DNA of 64,000 nucleotides, from contig JAGVAB010000166.1 in assembly GCA_020060485.1 (NCBI GenBank), forward strand, positions 4,099 to 68,098. Reading direction: 5' to 3'. Of the stretch, positions 1-9,833 are shown piece after piece; within the stretch, counting starts at the first letter, position 1; each line of letters opens with the position of its first letter. This stretch comes from Anaerolineales bacterium. GTDB lineage: Bacteria; Chloroflexota; Anaerolineae; Anaerolineales; Anaerolineaceae. The notes under the pieces were generated by a model, which ran no database searches, had not been told where the DNA came from, and saw only the letters and a list, made by a program, of their open reading frames with translations. The position numbers and the translations under genes were made by a program.

Positions 1-165
1 ACACACCGCTCATTCCCGGAGCAGCCTGGATAGTCACCCTCGTTCGTACCGCTGCCCGCTTTTTCTTTAAACCAACCTTTGCCTTGCCATTGTATTCCAG
101 TATAATTCCCCCGGCGCCAGATCATCAAAACTCACCCTGGCCCGTACCATGAGACGGATCGCCGC

Positions 166-726
166 ATGACATTCATCACTGCATTATTCATCGCCATAAG
201 CCTGGGAATGGACTGCTTCGCTGTTTCGCTGTGTGCCGGTACAAGTCACCATGAAAAGACCTGGCGTTACTCTTTTCGCATTGCCTACCATTTTGGCCTC
301 TTTCAAGGCGGCATGACCTTTTTCGGCTGGCTGGCAGGAACCACCATCGCCCAATTCGTTGCCAACTACGATCACTGGATTGCTTTTGCCCTGCTGGCCT
401 GGATCGGTGTACGGATGATTCGCGAGGGTTTGGACCCCAACCGGGAAACCTGTCCGGCTGACCCATCCCGCGGCATGACCCTGGTCATGCTCTCCCTGGC
501 CACCAGCATTGACGCCCTGGCCATCGGTCTGAGTCTGGCGTTGCTGCAAACCAGCATCCTCCAGGCCAGTCTCCTGATCGGCGCTGTTTCCCTGCTGCTT
601 TCATTGCTGGGGTTGGCCATCGGCAACCGCCTGGGAAGTCTCTTCGGCAAACGCATGGAAATCGTTGGCGGCCTGACCCTCAGTTTCATCGGGTTGCGCA
701 TTCTCCTCTCCCATCTGCTTGCCTGA
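166..726 (+). CDS. mntP: Manganese efflux pump MntP
   Basis: The 186-residue protein is almost entirely hydrophobic with about six membrane segments, the usual size for MntP. Both halves carry the family's acidic signature in a membrane helix: GMDCFAVS near residue 15 and SIDALAIG near residue 118. MntP exports Mn(II) across the cytoplasmic membrane and protects against manganese overload. The gene stands alone ahead of a sensor kinase on the same strand. I looked for a yybP-ykoY manganese riboswitch in the 165 bases upstream and could not recognise one. The family call is firm; the metal is inferred from the family. Confidence 0.9.
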   Translation: MTFITALFIAISLGMDCFAVSLCAGTSHHEKTWRYSFRIAYHFGLFQGGMTFFGWLAGTTIAQFVANYDHWIAFALLAWIGVRMIREGLDPNRETCPADPSRGMTLVMLSLATSIDALAIGLSLALLQTSILQASLLIGAVSLLLSLLGLAIGNRLGSLFGKRMEIVGGLTLSFIGLRILLSHLLA

Positions 727-879
727 TTTCAACAGTCATCATTCCACGCCAAAACACTCATATATCTACCACTCTTCGCGGTTGTTCCCAAAGAACCGCT
801 TAAATTGCAATTTGTCGGGTAAAATTAAGGTGTAACGGGTCAGCTTTTTTCCTTTTCCAAAAAATGTGGGGACCAATTG

Positions 880-3435
880 ATGAAATGGAAACCGGGTTTG
901 TTGTTCATCATGCTGCTCTGCCTTGGAACAGCTTTCCTTTCTGGCTGCCAAACCACACCGCCCGCAGTGCCGACACCACCAGCCACGCAATGGGCAGAGA
1001 TCATTCTTACCCCAGAAGAACAAGCCTGGATTGCAGCTAACCCCAACATTCAAGTCCATATTGAAAACTGGCCGCCCTTCATGGTTTATGAAAACGGCCA
1101 GGCCAGCGGCATCGCCGTTGAAACTGTTGAACTGCTTTTGGTCCAGGTCGGTGTTCAGCCTGTGTATGTGGAAACGCAATGGTCAGACGCGCTGCAAAAC
1201 TTTGTGCAATTAAGAGGTGCCGACATCCTGCCCGTGGTGGCCAGAACCCCGCAGCGCGAAGAGATAATGTACCTGACCAGCGATTACATTTCCTTTCCCC
1301 TGGTGATCTTCACCCAGAACACAGCCCCCTTTGTCGGCAGCATCACCGATTTGAACAATCGCGTTGTCGCAGTTGAAAAAAGCTACGTTACCCAGGGCAT
1401 ATTGACCGAACAATATCCCCAGATCAAATTACTGGAGACCAACACTTCCCTCGAAGCCCTGCAAGCACTCTCTAATGGAAAAGTAGATGCCTATATTGGC
1501 AACCTGGCAGTTGCCAGTTATCTGATCCAGCAAAATGGCCTGGCCAATTTGAAAGTGGCGGCTCCCTCATCCCTGGAAGATCATCGCATGGCCATCGGAA
1601 GCCGCAAAGATCACCCCGAACTGGCCAGCATTTTGCAAAAAGCCCTGGATGCCATGCCGGAAGATGCTGCCAGCCAGATTCGCCAGAACTGGTTGGCGGT
1701 GCGTTATGAATATGGCATCTCGGAACAAGATGTTCTGATGAGAATTTTGACAACCGTACTGGTGTCTGTACTTGTTCTGGGGCTGGTCATCTACTGGAAC
1801 TGGCGCCTGACAACCGAAATTGAACAAAGAAAACAAGCCCAGTCCGCTCTGCAGGAAAGTGAAGACCTGCTGCGCACTGTGATCGACACCTCACCGGACA
1901 TGATCCTGGTCAAAGACCAGGAAGGGAATTTTATTCTGGTCAATCGCGCCGGGGCCGCCATCTATGATCTGACGCCCGAACAAATGCAGGGGCGTAACGA
2001 GCGGGACTTGATTGAACTGGCCAATGCTGACCCAGATGAGGTCAACATGTATCTTAGAAAAGACCGGAGAGTCATTAATGAAAACGCAGCCATCATCTCC
2101 CCCACGGAACCTACCACGCGCCGTGGGAAAGACAAGCGTTGGTTCCACACTTCCAGGATCCCTTTGAAAACCCCGGGGAAACCGACAAACGTGTTGGTGG
2201 TCAGTACCGACGTCACCGAACGCAAACTGGCCCTGGAAGCCTTGCAGCAGGAACGATCCAGTCTGGCACAGCGCGTCGAAGAACGTACCGCTGAACTGAT
2301 GAAACTTAACCTTGAATTGCAGGAAGCCGCCCGTGCCAAGGATGAGTTTCTGGCAACCATGAGTCATGAACTGCGCACGCCGTTGAATGCCATCCTGGGT
2401 ATGTCAGAAATCTTGCTGGAGAACCTGTATGGTGAATTAAACCCCAAACAAACACAATACCTGAAGGTGATCGAAGAAAGCGGCCAGCATTTGCTGGCCC
2501 TGGTCAGCGATATCCTCGACCTGGCCAAGATCGAAGCAGGCGAACGCATACTGGATTACCAGACCATTTCCATTTCCGAAATTTGTGAAGCCAGCCTGGC
2601 CTTCATCAATCCCTTGGCCCTCAAGAAAAGCATCAAGGTTTCTTTTCAAGACTCTCTGCACACCAGCATGATGGAAGCAGACCCGCGTGCCCTGAAACAG
2701 ATCCTGATCAATATGCTGACCAATGCAGTCAAGTTCACCGGTGAAACTGGCCGCATTGGGCTGGAAGTTCGCGGTAACCCTCAAAACAATACCGTGCAAT
2801 TTACCGTCTGGGATAACGGCATTGGCATCACACCGGAACAGAGTCAAAGACTGTTCAAGCCTTTTGTGCAAGTGGATAGCAGCCTCTCACGCAATTATGA
2901 AGGCACCGGGCTGGGGCTTTCGCTCATATTGCGCCTGACCGATATGCACGGCGGCAGTGTCACCCTGGAAAGCAGCGGGGTCAGCGGCGAAGGTTCCCGC
3001 TTCAGCATCCTGCTGCCCGTTCACCCTGCACCAGATACATCCTCCCGGATTGAAATCCCGGAGATCCCCCATGCCCACATTTTGCTGATGGATGATGAGG
3101 TTAACAGCCTCAAACGTATGCAGGCCATGCTTGTCAATCTCCAGTGCCGGGTAATAACTGCGGAAAGCAATCTCAACACTCTCCGGCTGGCAAGCGAAAA
3201 CCCTCCGCATCTGATCCTGCTTGATCTGCAAATCCCGCTGGAAAGCAGCCTGAACATCATCCAGGAGCTGCGCAAACAGCGCCAAACAACCAGAATCCCT
3301 ATTGTCGTGATGACCGCCTTAAGCATGCCGGGAAGCCTGGAATTGTGCCGCCAGTCGGGCGCTGATGAATGCCTGTTGAAACCGGTCAGCCCATCCGAAT
3401 TAGCCGAAACGCTGGAAAAATATCTCCAGAACTGA
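880..3435 (+). CDS. Hybrid sensor histidine kinase with periplasmic solute-binding domain
   Basis: This 851-residue membrane protein starts with a lipoprotein-like signal (LSGC, Cys23). A bacterial SBP_bac_3-type solute-binding domain follows (about 40-270), then a transmembrane helix (about 285-305), a PAS domain (about 330-445), a coiled-coil stretch, HisKA with MSHELRTPLN (His496), a HATPase domain (DNGIGI, GTGLGL) and a C-terminal receiver with LLMDDE and phospho-acceptor Asp782. It probably senses a small extracellular ligand such as an amino acid and passes phosphate internally. No output regulator is adjacent. ATG 880 is preferred over TTG 877, placed behind GTGGGG. The ligand is unknown. 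Confidence 0.85.
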   Translation: MKWKPGLLFIMLLCLGTAFLSGCQTTPPAVPTPPATQWAEIILTPEEQAWIAANPNIQVHIENWPPFMVYENGQASGIAVETVELLLVQVGVQPVYVETQWSDALQNFVQLRGADILPVVARTPQREEIMYLTSDYISFPLVIFTQNTAPFVGSITDLNNRVVAVEKSYVTQGILTEQYPQIKLLETNTSLEALQALSNGKVDAYIGNLAVASYLIQQNGLANLKVAAPSSLEDHRMAIGSRKDHPELASILQKALDAMPEDAASQIRQNWLAVRYEYGISEQDVLMRILTTVLVSVLVLGLVIYWNWRLTTEIEQRKQAQSALQESEDLLRTVIDTSPDMILVKDQEGNFILVNRAGAAIYDLTPEQMQGRNERDLIELANADPDEVNMYLRKDRRVINENAAIISPTEPTTRRGKDKRWFHTSRIPLKTPGKPTNVLVVSTDVTERKLALEALQQERSSLAQRVEERTAELMKLNLELQEAARAKDEFLATMSHELRTPLNAILGMSEILLENLYGELNPKQTQYLKVIEESGQHLLALVSDILDLAKIEAGERILDYQTISISEICEASLAFINPLALKKSIKVSFQDSLHTSMMEADPRALKQILINMLTNAVKFTGETGRIGLEVRGNPQNNTVQFTVWDNGIGITPEQSQRLFKPFVQVDSSLSRNYEGTGLGLSLILRLTDMHGGSVTLESSGVSGEGSRFSILLPVHPAPDTSSRIEIPEIPHAHILLMDDEVNSLKRMQAMLVNLQCRVITAESNLNTLRLASENPPHLILLDLQIPLESSLNIIQELRKQRQTTRIPIVVMTALSMPGSLELCRQSGADECLLKPVSPSELAETLEKYLQN

Positions 3436-3507
3436 GCAAAAAAAGACTATACTTATTCTAACCACCCAACAGTTAACCGTACGCTCATTTCAAAAAACAA
3501 ATGGCTC

Positions 3508-3640
3508 TGTCATTGCGAAGCCCGAGTGCTTTCCTCGGGCCGTGGCGATCTCCAAAACAGAGAGGGAGATTGCTTCAACGGGGCAAACGCTCTGGAAGGT
3601 AATCGAAAAGATGGTTTTTTTGCCCCGTTTCGCAATGACA
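3508..3640. repeat. 133-bp palindromic repeat with 12-bp terminal inverted repeats
   Basis: In the 315-bp gap between the kinase and gnd, TGTCATTGCGAA (3508-3519) is matched exactly by TTCGCAATGACA (3629-3640). Inside are a small hairpin (CCCGAG/CTCGGG, 3521-3539), a second inverted pair (ACGGGGCAAA and TTTGCCCCGT) and the segment GGAGATTGCTTC. Related GATTGCTTC-bearing palindromes occur near 23277 and 23857. This resembles short non-autonomous palindromic elements dispersed in bacterial genomes. The rest of the gap shows no gene. Confidence 0.7.
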
Positions 3641-3750
3641 AAATGTCAGGTGGCTGGCACTTTTTCAAAAGGTAACTTTTCACAATCCCGCATCATCTCT
3701 TTACTGAAAGTCATCACCTTTTTCATCATACCCCTGAAGGAGTATTTATC

Positions 3751-5166
3751 ATGGCATCCTGTGATATTGGTTTGATCGGCCTGGGCGTGATGGGCCAAAA
3801 CCTGGTGCTCAACATGGCACGCAACGGTTTCAAAGTGGCGGTCTATAACCGCACCAGCGAAAAGACAACTGAATTTCTGAATGGAACGGCAGCCAATAAT
3901 GCCAACATTTCTGCGGCATTCTCGCTGGAAGAATTGGCAAACATGCTCGACCGCCCGCGCAAGATCATGCTCATGGTCAAGGCCGGCAAGGCCATTGACG
4001 CTGTGCTGGATGAATTGCAGCCCCTGCTCGAGCCGGGGGACATGGTGATCGATGGCGGGAACTCACTGTTCAGAGACACCGAGGCACGTGTGGCCGCCCT
4101 GTCCGGCACGGACATTCACTTCCTCGGCGTGGGCATCTCCGGCGGTGAAGAAGGCGCGCTATGGGGGCCCAGCATCATGCCCGGCGGCGATATGGCCGCC
4201 TACCAGCAAGTTGCCCCGATCTTCAATGCCATCGCCGCCAAAGTGCAAGGCGATCCCTGTGTGACTCATCTGGGACCGTTGGGAGCCGGCCATTATGTCA
4301 AAATGGTACACAATGGTATCGAATATGGCGTCATGCAGCTCATCGCCGAAACCTACGATGTCCTGCATCGTGGTCTGGGACTGAATGCCAGCCAACTGCA
4401 CGCCATTTTTACAGAATGGAATCAAGCAGAATTAGCATCCTACTTAATGGAAATCACCGCCAGCATCTTCAGCAAAATGGACGAAAAAACCGGCCAGCCG
4501 CTGGTGGAACTGATCCTGGACAAGGCTGGGCAAAAAGGCACCGGCAAATGGACCGGGCAGGACGCCTTCGATATCGGCTATCCCATTCCGACCATCAATG
4601 CTGCGCTGGCGGCGCGCATCCTCTCGGCTTACAAGACCGAACGCCAGCAGGCTGGGATTGTATTGACCGGCCCTCAGCCTGGCAGCGATGTCAATAATCG
4701 CACAGCCTTGCCGGCCAGCGCCAGAGGCGCCCTGTACACCGCCATCCTCATCACCTACGCCCAGGGCTTCGGCATGCTGCGCACTGCCAGCCAGGAATAC
4801 GATTACCACTTCAATTATGGCGACATTGCCCGCATCTGGCGCGGCGGCTGCATTATTCGCGCCGCCTTTCTGGATGACATTCGCGCTGCATTTGCTGCCG
4901 AGCCGGAGCTGCCCAACCTGCTCCTGGCCCCGTTTTTCAAGGAAGCAATTAATAACCATCAGGACGCATTACGCCACATTGTCCAGTTTGCCGCCCGGGT
5001 TGGCATCCCTGTGCCCGCTCTGAGCGCCTCTCTGGCCTGGTATGACGGCTACCGCAGTGCCACCCTGCCCGCCAATCTCATCCAGGCACAGCGCGATTTC
5101 TTTGGGGCACACACCTATGAACGTATTGATCAAGCGGGCATTTTCCACACCCAATGGGAAGAATGA
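3751..5166 (+). CDS. gnd: 6-phosphogluconate dehydrogenase (decarboxylating)
   Basis: The 471-residue protein has the family's full length. The N-terminal Rossmann motif is GLGVMGQNLVLNMARNG, followed by the substrate-binding signature GVGISGGEEGALWGPSIMPGG and the catalytic region HYVKMVHNGIEYGVMQ with its Lys and His-Asn. It converts 6-phosphogluconate to ribulose 5-phosphate with CO2 release and NAD(P)H formation in the oxidative pentose phosphate pathway. GAAGGAG precedes the ATG at a good distance. The next gene follows 41 bases later on the same strand, but no functional link is evident. The long family form suggests NADP use. Confidence 0.95.
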   Translation: MASCDIGLIGLGVMGQNLVLNMARNGFKVAVYNRTSEKTTEFLNGTAANNANISAAFSLEELANMLDRPRKIMLMVKAGKAIDAVLDELQPLLEPGDMVIDGGNSLFRDTEARVAALSGTDIHFLGVGISGGEEGALWGPSIMPGGDMAAYQQVAPIFNAIAAKVQGDPCVTHLGPLGAGHYVKMVHNGIEYGVMQLIAETYDVLHRGLGLNASQLHAIFTEWNQAELASYLMEITASIFSKMDEKTGQPLVELILDKAGQKGTGKWTGQDAFDIGYPIPTINAALAARILSAYKTERQQAGIVLTGPQPGSDVNNRTALPASARGALYTAILITYAQGFGMLRTASQEYDYHFNYGDIARIWRGGCIIRAAFLDDIRAAFAAEPELPNLLLAPFFKEAINNHQDALRHIVQFAARVGIPVPALSASLAWYDGYRSATLPANLIQAQRDFFGAHTYERIDQAGIFHTQWEE

Positions 5167-5207
5167 CCCGTTGATCTTCATTTCACCTCAATTGGAAAGG
5201 GGTAACC

Positions 5208-6089
5208 ATGACCGACCATGAATTAAACCAGGACGTCATCCAGAAATTATTGCTGCTTCAAAAAGACGAGATCAACAGCCACCACACTTATGCCCGTCTG
5301 GCAAAGATCGTCAAGGACGAGAACAACAGCCAGGTGCTGGCCCGCATCTCACAGGAAGAATTGAAGCATTACCAAATCTGGAAGAAATATACCGGCCAGG
5401 AAATTAAACCCGATTCAATCAGGATCAATTTTTTCTTCTGGCTGGCACGCATCTTTGGCCTGACCTTTGGCATCAAATTGATGGAAAAAGGCGAAGAAAA
5501 AGCCCAGGAAGCCTATGCGTCATTGCCCAATGATATTCCCGAAGTGGAGAAAGTCCTGGCAGATGAAGAGACCCACGAGAATGAACTGCTGGAAATGCTG
5601 GATGAGGAAAGCCTGAAGTATGCCGGATCTGTGGTGCTGGGTTTGAATGATGCCCTGGTTGAACTGACCGGTGCTTTGGCAGGCTTCACCCTGGCCTTCC
5701 AGAATACGCGCATCATCGCCCTGGTCGGGCTGATCACCGGCATTTCGGCCTCATTTTCAATGGCCGCCTCTGAATATCTTTCCACCAAATCAGAGGAGAG
5801 CGAGCAAAACCCGCTCAAGGCGGCAGTGTACACCGGCATCGCTTACATCTTCACCGTGCTCATTCTGGTGCTGCCTTTCTTCCTTTTCCAGAATTACCTG
5901 GCCAGCATGGGCATGACCATTCTGAATGCCATCCTGATTATCGCCATCTTCAATTACTATATTTCGGTCGCCAAAGATCTCTCCTTCCGCCGCCGCTTTT
6001 TCGAAATGGCCGGCATCAGCCTCGGCGTGGCGTTGCTATCTTTCGTGATCGGCGACGTCATCCGCCGCGTGCTGGGGATTGATATCTGA
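5208..6089 (+). CDS. Ferritin-like/VIT1 fusion, membrane-bound iron or manganese exporter (MbfA-like)
   Basis: The first about 140 of 293 residues form a rubrerythrin-like four-helix domain with metal-ligand motifs (DEINSHHTYARL, EELKHYQIW, DEETHENEL). The remainder is a VIT1/CCC1-type membrane domain of about five helices beginning GLNDALVELTGALAGFT. Fusions of this kind, such as MbfA, oxidise or sense Fe(II) in the ferritin-like part and export it through the membrane part. In an anaerobe it could limit peroxide damage or metal excess; MntP at the window start is another metal exporter. A strong RBS (GGAAAGGGG) precedes the ATG. Confidence 0.85.
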   Translation: MTDHELNQDVIQKLLLLQKDEINSHHTYARLAKIVKDENNSQVLARISQEELKHYQIWKKYTGQEIKPDSIRINFFFWLARIFGLTFGIKLMEKGEEKAQEAYASLPNDIPEVEKVLADEETHENELLEMLDEESLKYAGSVVLGLNDALVELTGALAGFTLAFQNTRIIALVGLITGISASFSMAASEYLSTKSEESEQNPLKAAVYTGIAYIFTVLILVLPFFLFQNYLASMGMTILNAILIIAIFNYYISVAKDLSFRRRFFEMAGISLGVALLSFVIGDVIRRVLGIDI

Positions 6090-6147
6090 GTTTTGGCCTG
6101 ACTGAGCCTGCTAAAAGTCACAGGCAGGCTCCTTTTCCGGCAGAAAC

Positions 6148-6185
6148 AAAAACCGTACGCTTCGACATGCCAGCGTACGGTTTTT
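6148..6185. terminator. Bidirectional rho-independent terminator
   Basis: A perfect 13-bp inverted repeat, AAAAACCGTACGC (6148-6160) and GCGTACGGTTTTT (6173-6185), has A and T tracts on its flanks. It lies between the convergent ferritin-like/VIT1 gene and the ABC permease gene, so it can stop transcripts from both sides. Confidence 0.85.
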
Positions 6186-6272
6186 CTAAACTCACCTTCC
6201 GCACTTCGTAAACATGCGGGAAGTGATTTATTGACACAAGACACCAATTCTCTTGATGCTCAAAATATTCAG

Positions 6273-8666
6273 CTATTCATATGCCAGCACTTCGCGAATC
6301 GTCATGCGCGAGGCACTGCGTGCCGGCAGGAAACTGGCCACCACCGACAGCAGCACGATCAAACCCAGCCAGATCAAAAAACCCTGTATAGTGAAAGCAA
6401 ACTGGGACGGCGCATTGAAGATTGCCATTGAGACCACATTGGACAACAGACTGGTGATGGGGAAAGACACCACCACCGCCAGCACAAAGCTGATCATGCT
6501 GATCATCAACCCTTCAATGATCACCAGCTTGATCACCACCTGGTCATATGCTCCAATGGCGCGCATCACCCCGATCTCACGCGTGCGCTCCATCACATTC
6601 ATGCTCAAAGTTCCTGCCAGGCCAATGCTGCCCACCAACGCGGTTAACACCGCCAGCAAAAGCAGAAAGACAACCAGAATATTGATGTAGGAAAAGATTG
6701 ATTCATTGAGTGTGTTACCGGCTTCCACCTTGTTCACTTCAAAGCCGCGCTTGCGGAAAACATCGTCCACCTGCTTCGCCACCGATTCTTGAAAGGCAGT
6801 GGTGTGTTCGGTAGTCACAATCCGAAAATTGGTGGCTTCGTTTGTCAAATTTAAATCCCGGGCAAGCACCGGATAATTGGCGTAGGCAAAAAGCTCATCC
6901 ATGCCGGTGTATTGCAGAATACCCACCACCTGCCAGTCCCGCTCGCGCCCGTTGATCTTCATACGCAGCGTATCTCCAGCCCGTAAATTGGGGTTCTGTT
7001 TCCAGATCGCCTCGTTGACCGCCAGAGCATGCTCATCCGTGGGAATCAACCAGCGTCCTTCCAGAAGAATGGGTTCGATCAAAGCAGTGTCCACTGGTGA
7101 GCCAAACAAGGTGACATTATTATTCACCGTGCCATCTGCCTTCAATAATTCGGCACTGGTGATCACCCAGCCTTCCACATGCTCCACGCCAGGCACCCGG
7201 CTGAGGATCGAATTGACAGTGGTCAAGCGGTACGGTTGCTTGAAACCCAGGTTGACATCCGCCTTGAAATATTTGGTGGTCTCCTCAATCTTCCTGTTCA
7301 ATGAGACCTGCACATTGAATACCGAGATGAAGATTGCCCCGCCCAGCATGAGGTTGAACAGGGTCAAAAACAGGCGCCCCTTGCGGCGGAAGGTATTGCG
7401 CAGCGAGATGAGCAGCGGGCGGGAAACGCCTTTGATGCCCTCCAGCTTGCGGTCGATCCAGCCTTTTTTATCGGTGTTCTGGGCCTGTCCGGATCCGCTA
7501 ACTGCCTCCTGCACCGTCTTGCCAGCCCCTTTTAATACCGGCGAGATGCCTGCCAGCAGCGGAACGGCAATGGCAATCACCACCTGCAGAATGATCGCCA
7601 GCGGAATGATGGTATACTGCCGCAGATTGGCATTCAAAAGGTCGGCTGCCAGGCGAGCCGTTGCCAGGGCTGCCCAACTGCCGGTCGGAATGGCGATCAC
7701 CAAAGCGATCAATGAAAAGCTCAGAATCAGCAACATGTACATGGCGATCACCTGCCGCCGCCGGGCGCCGACCAGCTTCATCACCCCGATCTGGCGCAAA
7801 TGCTGCCCCATCAGAGCTGAAAGCGTATTGGTGATCAACGAGCCGCTCAGGAACACTACCAGCACGCCCAGGATGAGCAGAATGCCGATCAAGGCGTTCA
7901 CAATGGATGACAAGGGATGTATATTGGTTTTTGCCAGATTGAAACGGTACACTTCCCAACCACTGCGGTTAAGGTAAGACTCAATCCCTTCTGCGACCGT
8001 CTTCAAATGTTCCCTGTCATCCGGGTTCTCGGAGACAGTGATAACCATACGGTTGTAATACAGCGGTTCGTGCAGCCAGTCCAGCGTCTCTTCCAGAATA
8101 TAGCCAGTGCGGTCGCCCATGAAGGCACCATATCCCAGGGTGCGGTCCATAACAGAACCTGCCGCCTTGATCTCCAGCTTGCTGCCATCCGCCAATTCAA
8201 TCTCCAGCCAGTCGCCCACCTCCGCCCCCAGCGCCTCAAGGGTCTTGATCTCGATGATGGCTTCCTTCCTAGCAGGGGTGGTTTTACCCTCCAGCGGCAG
8301 CAAGCTGTTGATGGTAGTCTTGTTAAAATCCGGGATCACGGTCAGGGTCAAGACATCCCAATCTCCAGAAGCCTTCTTCACGCGCACGTTCACTTCGCGG
8401 CGCGCTTCAACTGCCGCCACCCCCTCCAGGCGCGCTACGGAATTGACAAATTTTTCTTCAAAGGGCTTGGTGAGGATCTCAATATTGGCCGGGTTGGCGC
8501 TGGCATAGCTCAAATCGAGGTCCTGCGAAATGATCACATACGCCCCGGCGATCATGCCCACCGCAAACACCCCGATGGTGATCGAAAGCACCACCAGAAT
8601 GGTACGCGCTTTGTTCTCCCAAAGGTCAGCCAGCACCTTGCGCCAGCGAGGTTTCATGCTCATCAT
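6273..8666 (-). CDS. ABC transporter permease, FtsX/MacB type
   Basis: The 797-residue membrane protein has two FtsX-like permease modules. There is a signal-anchor helix near 20-45, a large extracytoplasmic MacB_PCD-like domain, three helices around 265-385, a second anchor helix (about 430-450), a second external domain, and three C-terminal helices ending before SASRMTIREVL. The EIGVMRAIGA motif near the C-terminus is typical of the family. Such permeases work with LolD/MacB-type ATPases in lipoprotein, peptide or antibiotic export or mechanotransmission. It is the last gene of a minus-strand operon with two ATPases. The substrate is unknown. Confidence 0.85.
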   Translation of the reverse strand: MMSMKPRWRKVLADLWENKARTILVVLSITIGVFAVGMIAGAYVIISQDLDLSYASANPANIEILTKPFEEKFVNSVARLEGVAAVEARREVNVRVKKASGDWDVLTLTVIPDFNKTTINSLLPLEGKTTPARKEAIIEIKTLEALGAEVGDWLEIELADGSKLEIKAAGSVMDRTLGYGAFMGDRTGYILEETLDWLHEPLYYNRMVITVSENPDDREHLKTVAEGIESYLNRSGWEVYRFNLAKTNIHPLSSIVNALIGILLILGVLVVFLSGSLITNTLSALMGQHLRQIGVMKLVGARRRQVIAMYMLLILSFSLIALVIAIPTGSWAALATARLAADLLNANLRQYTIIPLAIILQVVIAIAVPLLAGISPVLKGAGKTVQEAVSGSGQAQNTDKKGWIDRKLEGIKGVSRPLLISLRNTFRRKGRLFLTLFNLMLGGAIFISVFNVQVSLNRKIEETTKYFKADVNLGFKQPYRLTTVNSILSRVPGVEHVEGWVITSAELLKADGTVNNNVTLFGSPVDTALIEPILLEGRWLIPTDEHALAVNEAIWKQNPNLRAGDTLRMKINGRERDWQVVGILQYTGMDELFAYANYPVLARDLNLTNEATNFRIVTTEHTTAFQESVAKQVDDVFRKRGFEVNKVEAGNTLNESIFSYINILVVFLLLLAVLTALVGSIGLAGTLSMNVMERTREIGVMRAIGAYDQVVIKLVIIEGLMISMISFVLAVVVSFPITSLLSNVVSMAIFNAPSQFAFTIQGFLIWLGLIVLLSVVASFLPARSASRMTIREVLAYE

Positions 8667-8681
8667 CTGCTTCCAGGACAG

Positions 8682-9833
8682 CTAAGATTCGCTGCGCGCC
8701 GCATCATTTTCCTGACGCCGGAAGGTGACCACCCGGCTGATGGCCTCATACAGTCCCTTAACCTCATGGATCAATTCCATGATGGTTGCGCGTCTGAGAG
8801 CCACCAATTCCACCGGCGTTTCCAGGGCGGTGCGCACGGTGGCGATCGCCCAGTTCTCTTCCAACAATTCCACCTCGCCGAAATACTCGCCAGCCGAAAG
8901 GCGCGTCACTACCTTATCCTGGCCGCGTTGGTCTTTCACTGCCACCTCAACCTGTCCGCGAGTCAGGATATACAACGCTTCCCCCACTGCGCCTTCCTCA
9001 ATGATGGTTTGTCCAGGCTCATAGTGCATGGACTCCAGATTGTGGGTCAATTTGAGCATTTGCGGGTGGGAAAGCATGGGGAAGGTGCGCCGCACCCATT
9101 CGTTGATGATCTCGCCATCCGAAATGACCACCTGGCGTGACATGCGATCTGCCAGGTTGGGATCATGGGTCACCATGATCACCGTTTTGCCCTGCTGACT
9201 CAACTGCAAAAAAAGCGCAAAGATCTGGTCTGCCGTGCGTGAATCCAGGTTGCCGGTTGGCTCATCGGCAATCAGGTATTGGGGATCGTTGGCCAGGGCG
9301 CGGGCAATGGCGGCCGCCTGCTGCTGGCCGCCGGAAACTGCTGCCGGCATCTTGTTGGCCAGATCGGCCAGGCCGACCATGTCCAGCAATTCCAGCGCCC
9401 GCTTCTCACGCTGCGCAGATGGATAGCAGTTGGCGAAATCCATGGGCAGCATCACATTTTCCACCAGGCTGAGCATGGGCAGCAATTGGTAAAACTGGAA
9501 CACAATACCCAGGTTCTTGCCGCGCCAGCGCGCCATTTGGCTCTCACCCATATTATGAATATAGACATCCCCCACCTTGATCTCGCCAGAGGTAGGCCGG
9601 TCAATGCCGGTGAGCATGTTTGCCAGGGTCGATTTGCCGCTGCCCGATTTTCCGGTCACACCCACAAATTCACCAGGCAAAAAGTTCATGTCCACCCCGC
9701 GCAGGGCAGAAAAATCTCCGGCGCTGGTTTTGAACGTTTTTACGATCTTGTGCATCTCGATCGCCGTACCTTCACCAACGGCACCGGCCAATTGCTCTTC
9801 AATGTCAAGAGTGTTTTGTTGGAGCATGTTCAT
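8682..9833 (-). CDS. ABC ATPase fused to a cyclic-nucleotide-binding domain
   Basis: Residues about 25-245 are a LolD/MacB-like ATPase: Walker [10 protein letters not shown], signature SGGQQQ, Walker [14 protein letters not shown] and the H-loop VTHD. Residues about 250-375 form a CAP_ED/cNMP-type beta-barrel ([35 protein letters not shown]). This extra domain is not normal in this ATPase family and suggests allosteric control by a nucleotide or similar ligand. ATG 9833 overlaps the stop of the upstream ATPase as ATGA, implying translational coupling; an in-frame ATG at 9842 is possible. It probably drives the 6273-8666 permease. Confidence 0.85.
   Translation of the reverse strand: MNMLQQNTLDIEEQLAGAVGEGTAIEMHKIVKTFKTSAGDFSALRGVDMNFLPGEFVGVTGKSGSGKSTLANMLTGIDRPTSGEIKVGDVYIHNMGESQMARWRGKNLGIVFQFYQLLPMLSLVENVMLPMDFANCYPSAQREKRALELLDMVGLADLANKMPAAVSGGQQQAAAIARALANDPQYLIADEPTGNLDSRTADQIFALFLQLSQQGKTVIMVTHDPNLADRMSRQVVISDGEIINEWVRRTFPMLSHPQMLKLTHNLESMHYEPGQTIIEEGAVGEALYILTRGQVEVAVKDQRGQDKVVTRLSAGEYFGEVELLEENWAIATVRTALETPVELVALRRATIMELIHEVKGLYEAISRVVTFRRQENDAARSES

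Noticed and set aside
1..165. yybP-ykoY Mn riboswitch or coding tail before mntP
   Set aside because: No riboswitch core was recognised, and the short frames here have no support.
3542..3775. 77-codon ORF overlapping the gnd start
   Set aside because: It lies inside the palindromic repeat and overlaps gnd.
7917..9140. 407-codon plus-strand ORF opposite the ABC operon
   Set aside because: It spans two unrelated minus-strand genes and lacks any motif.
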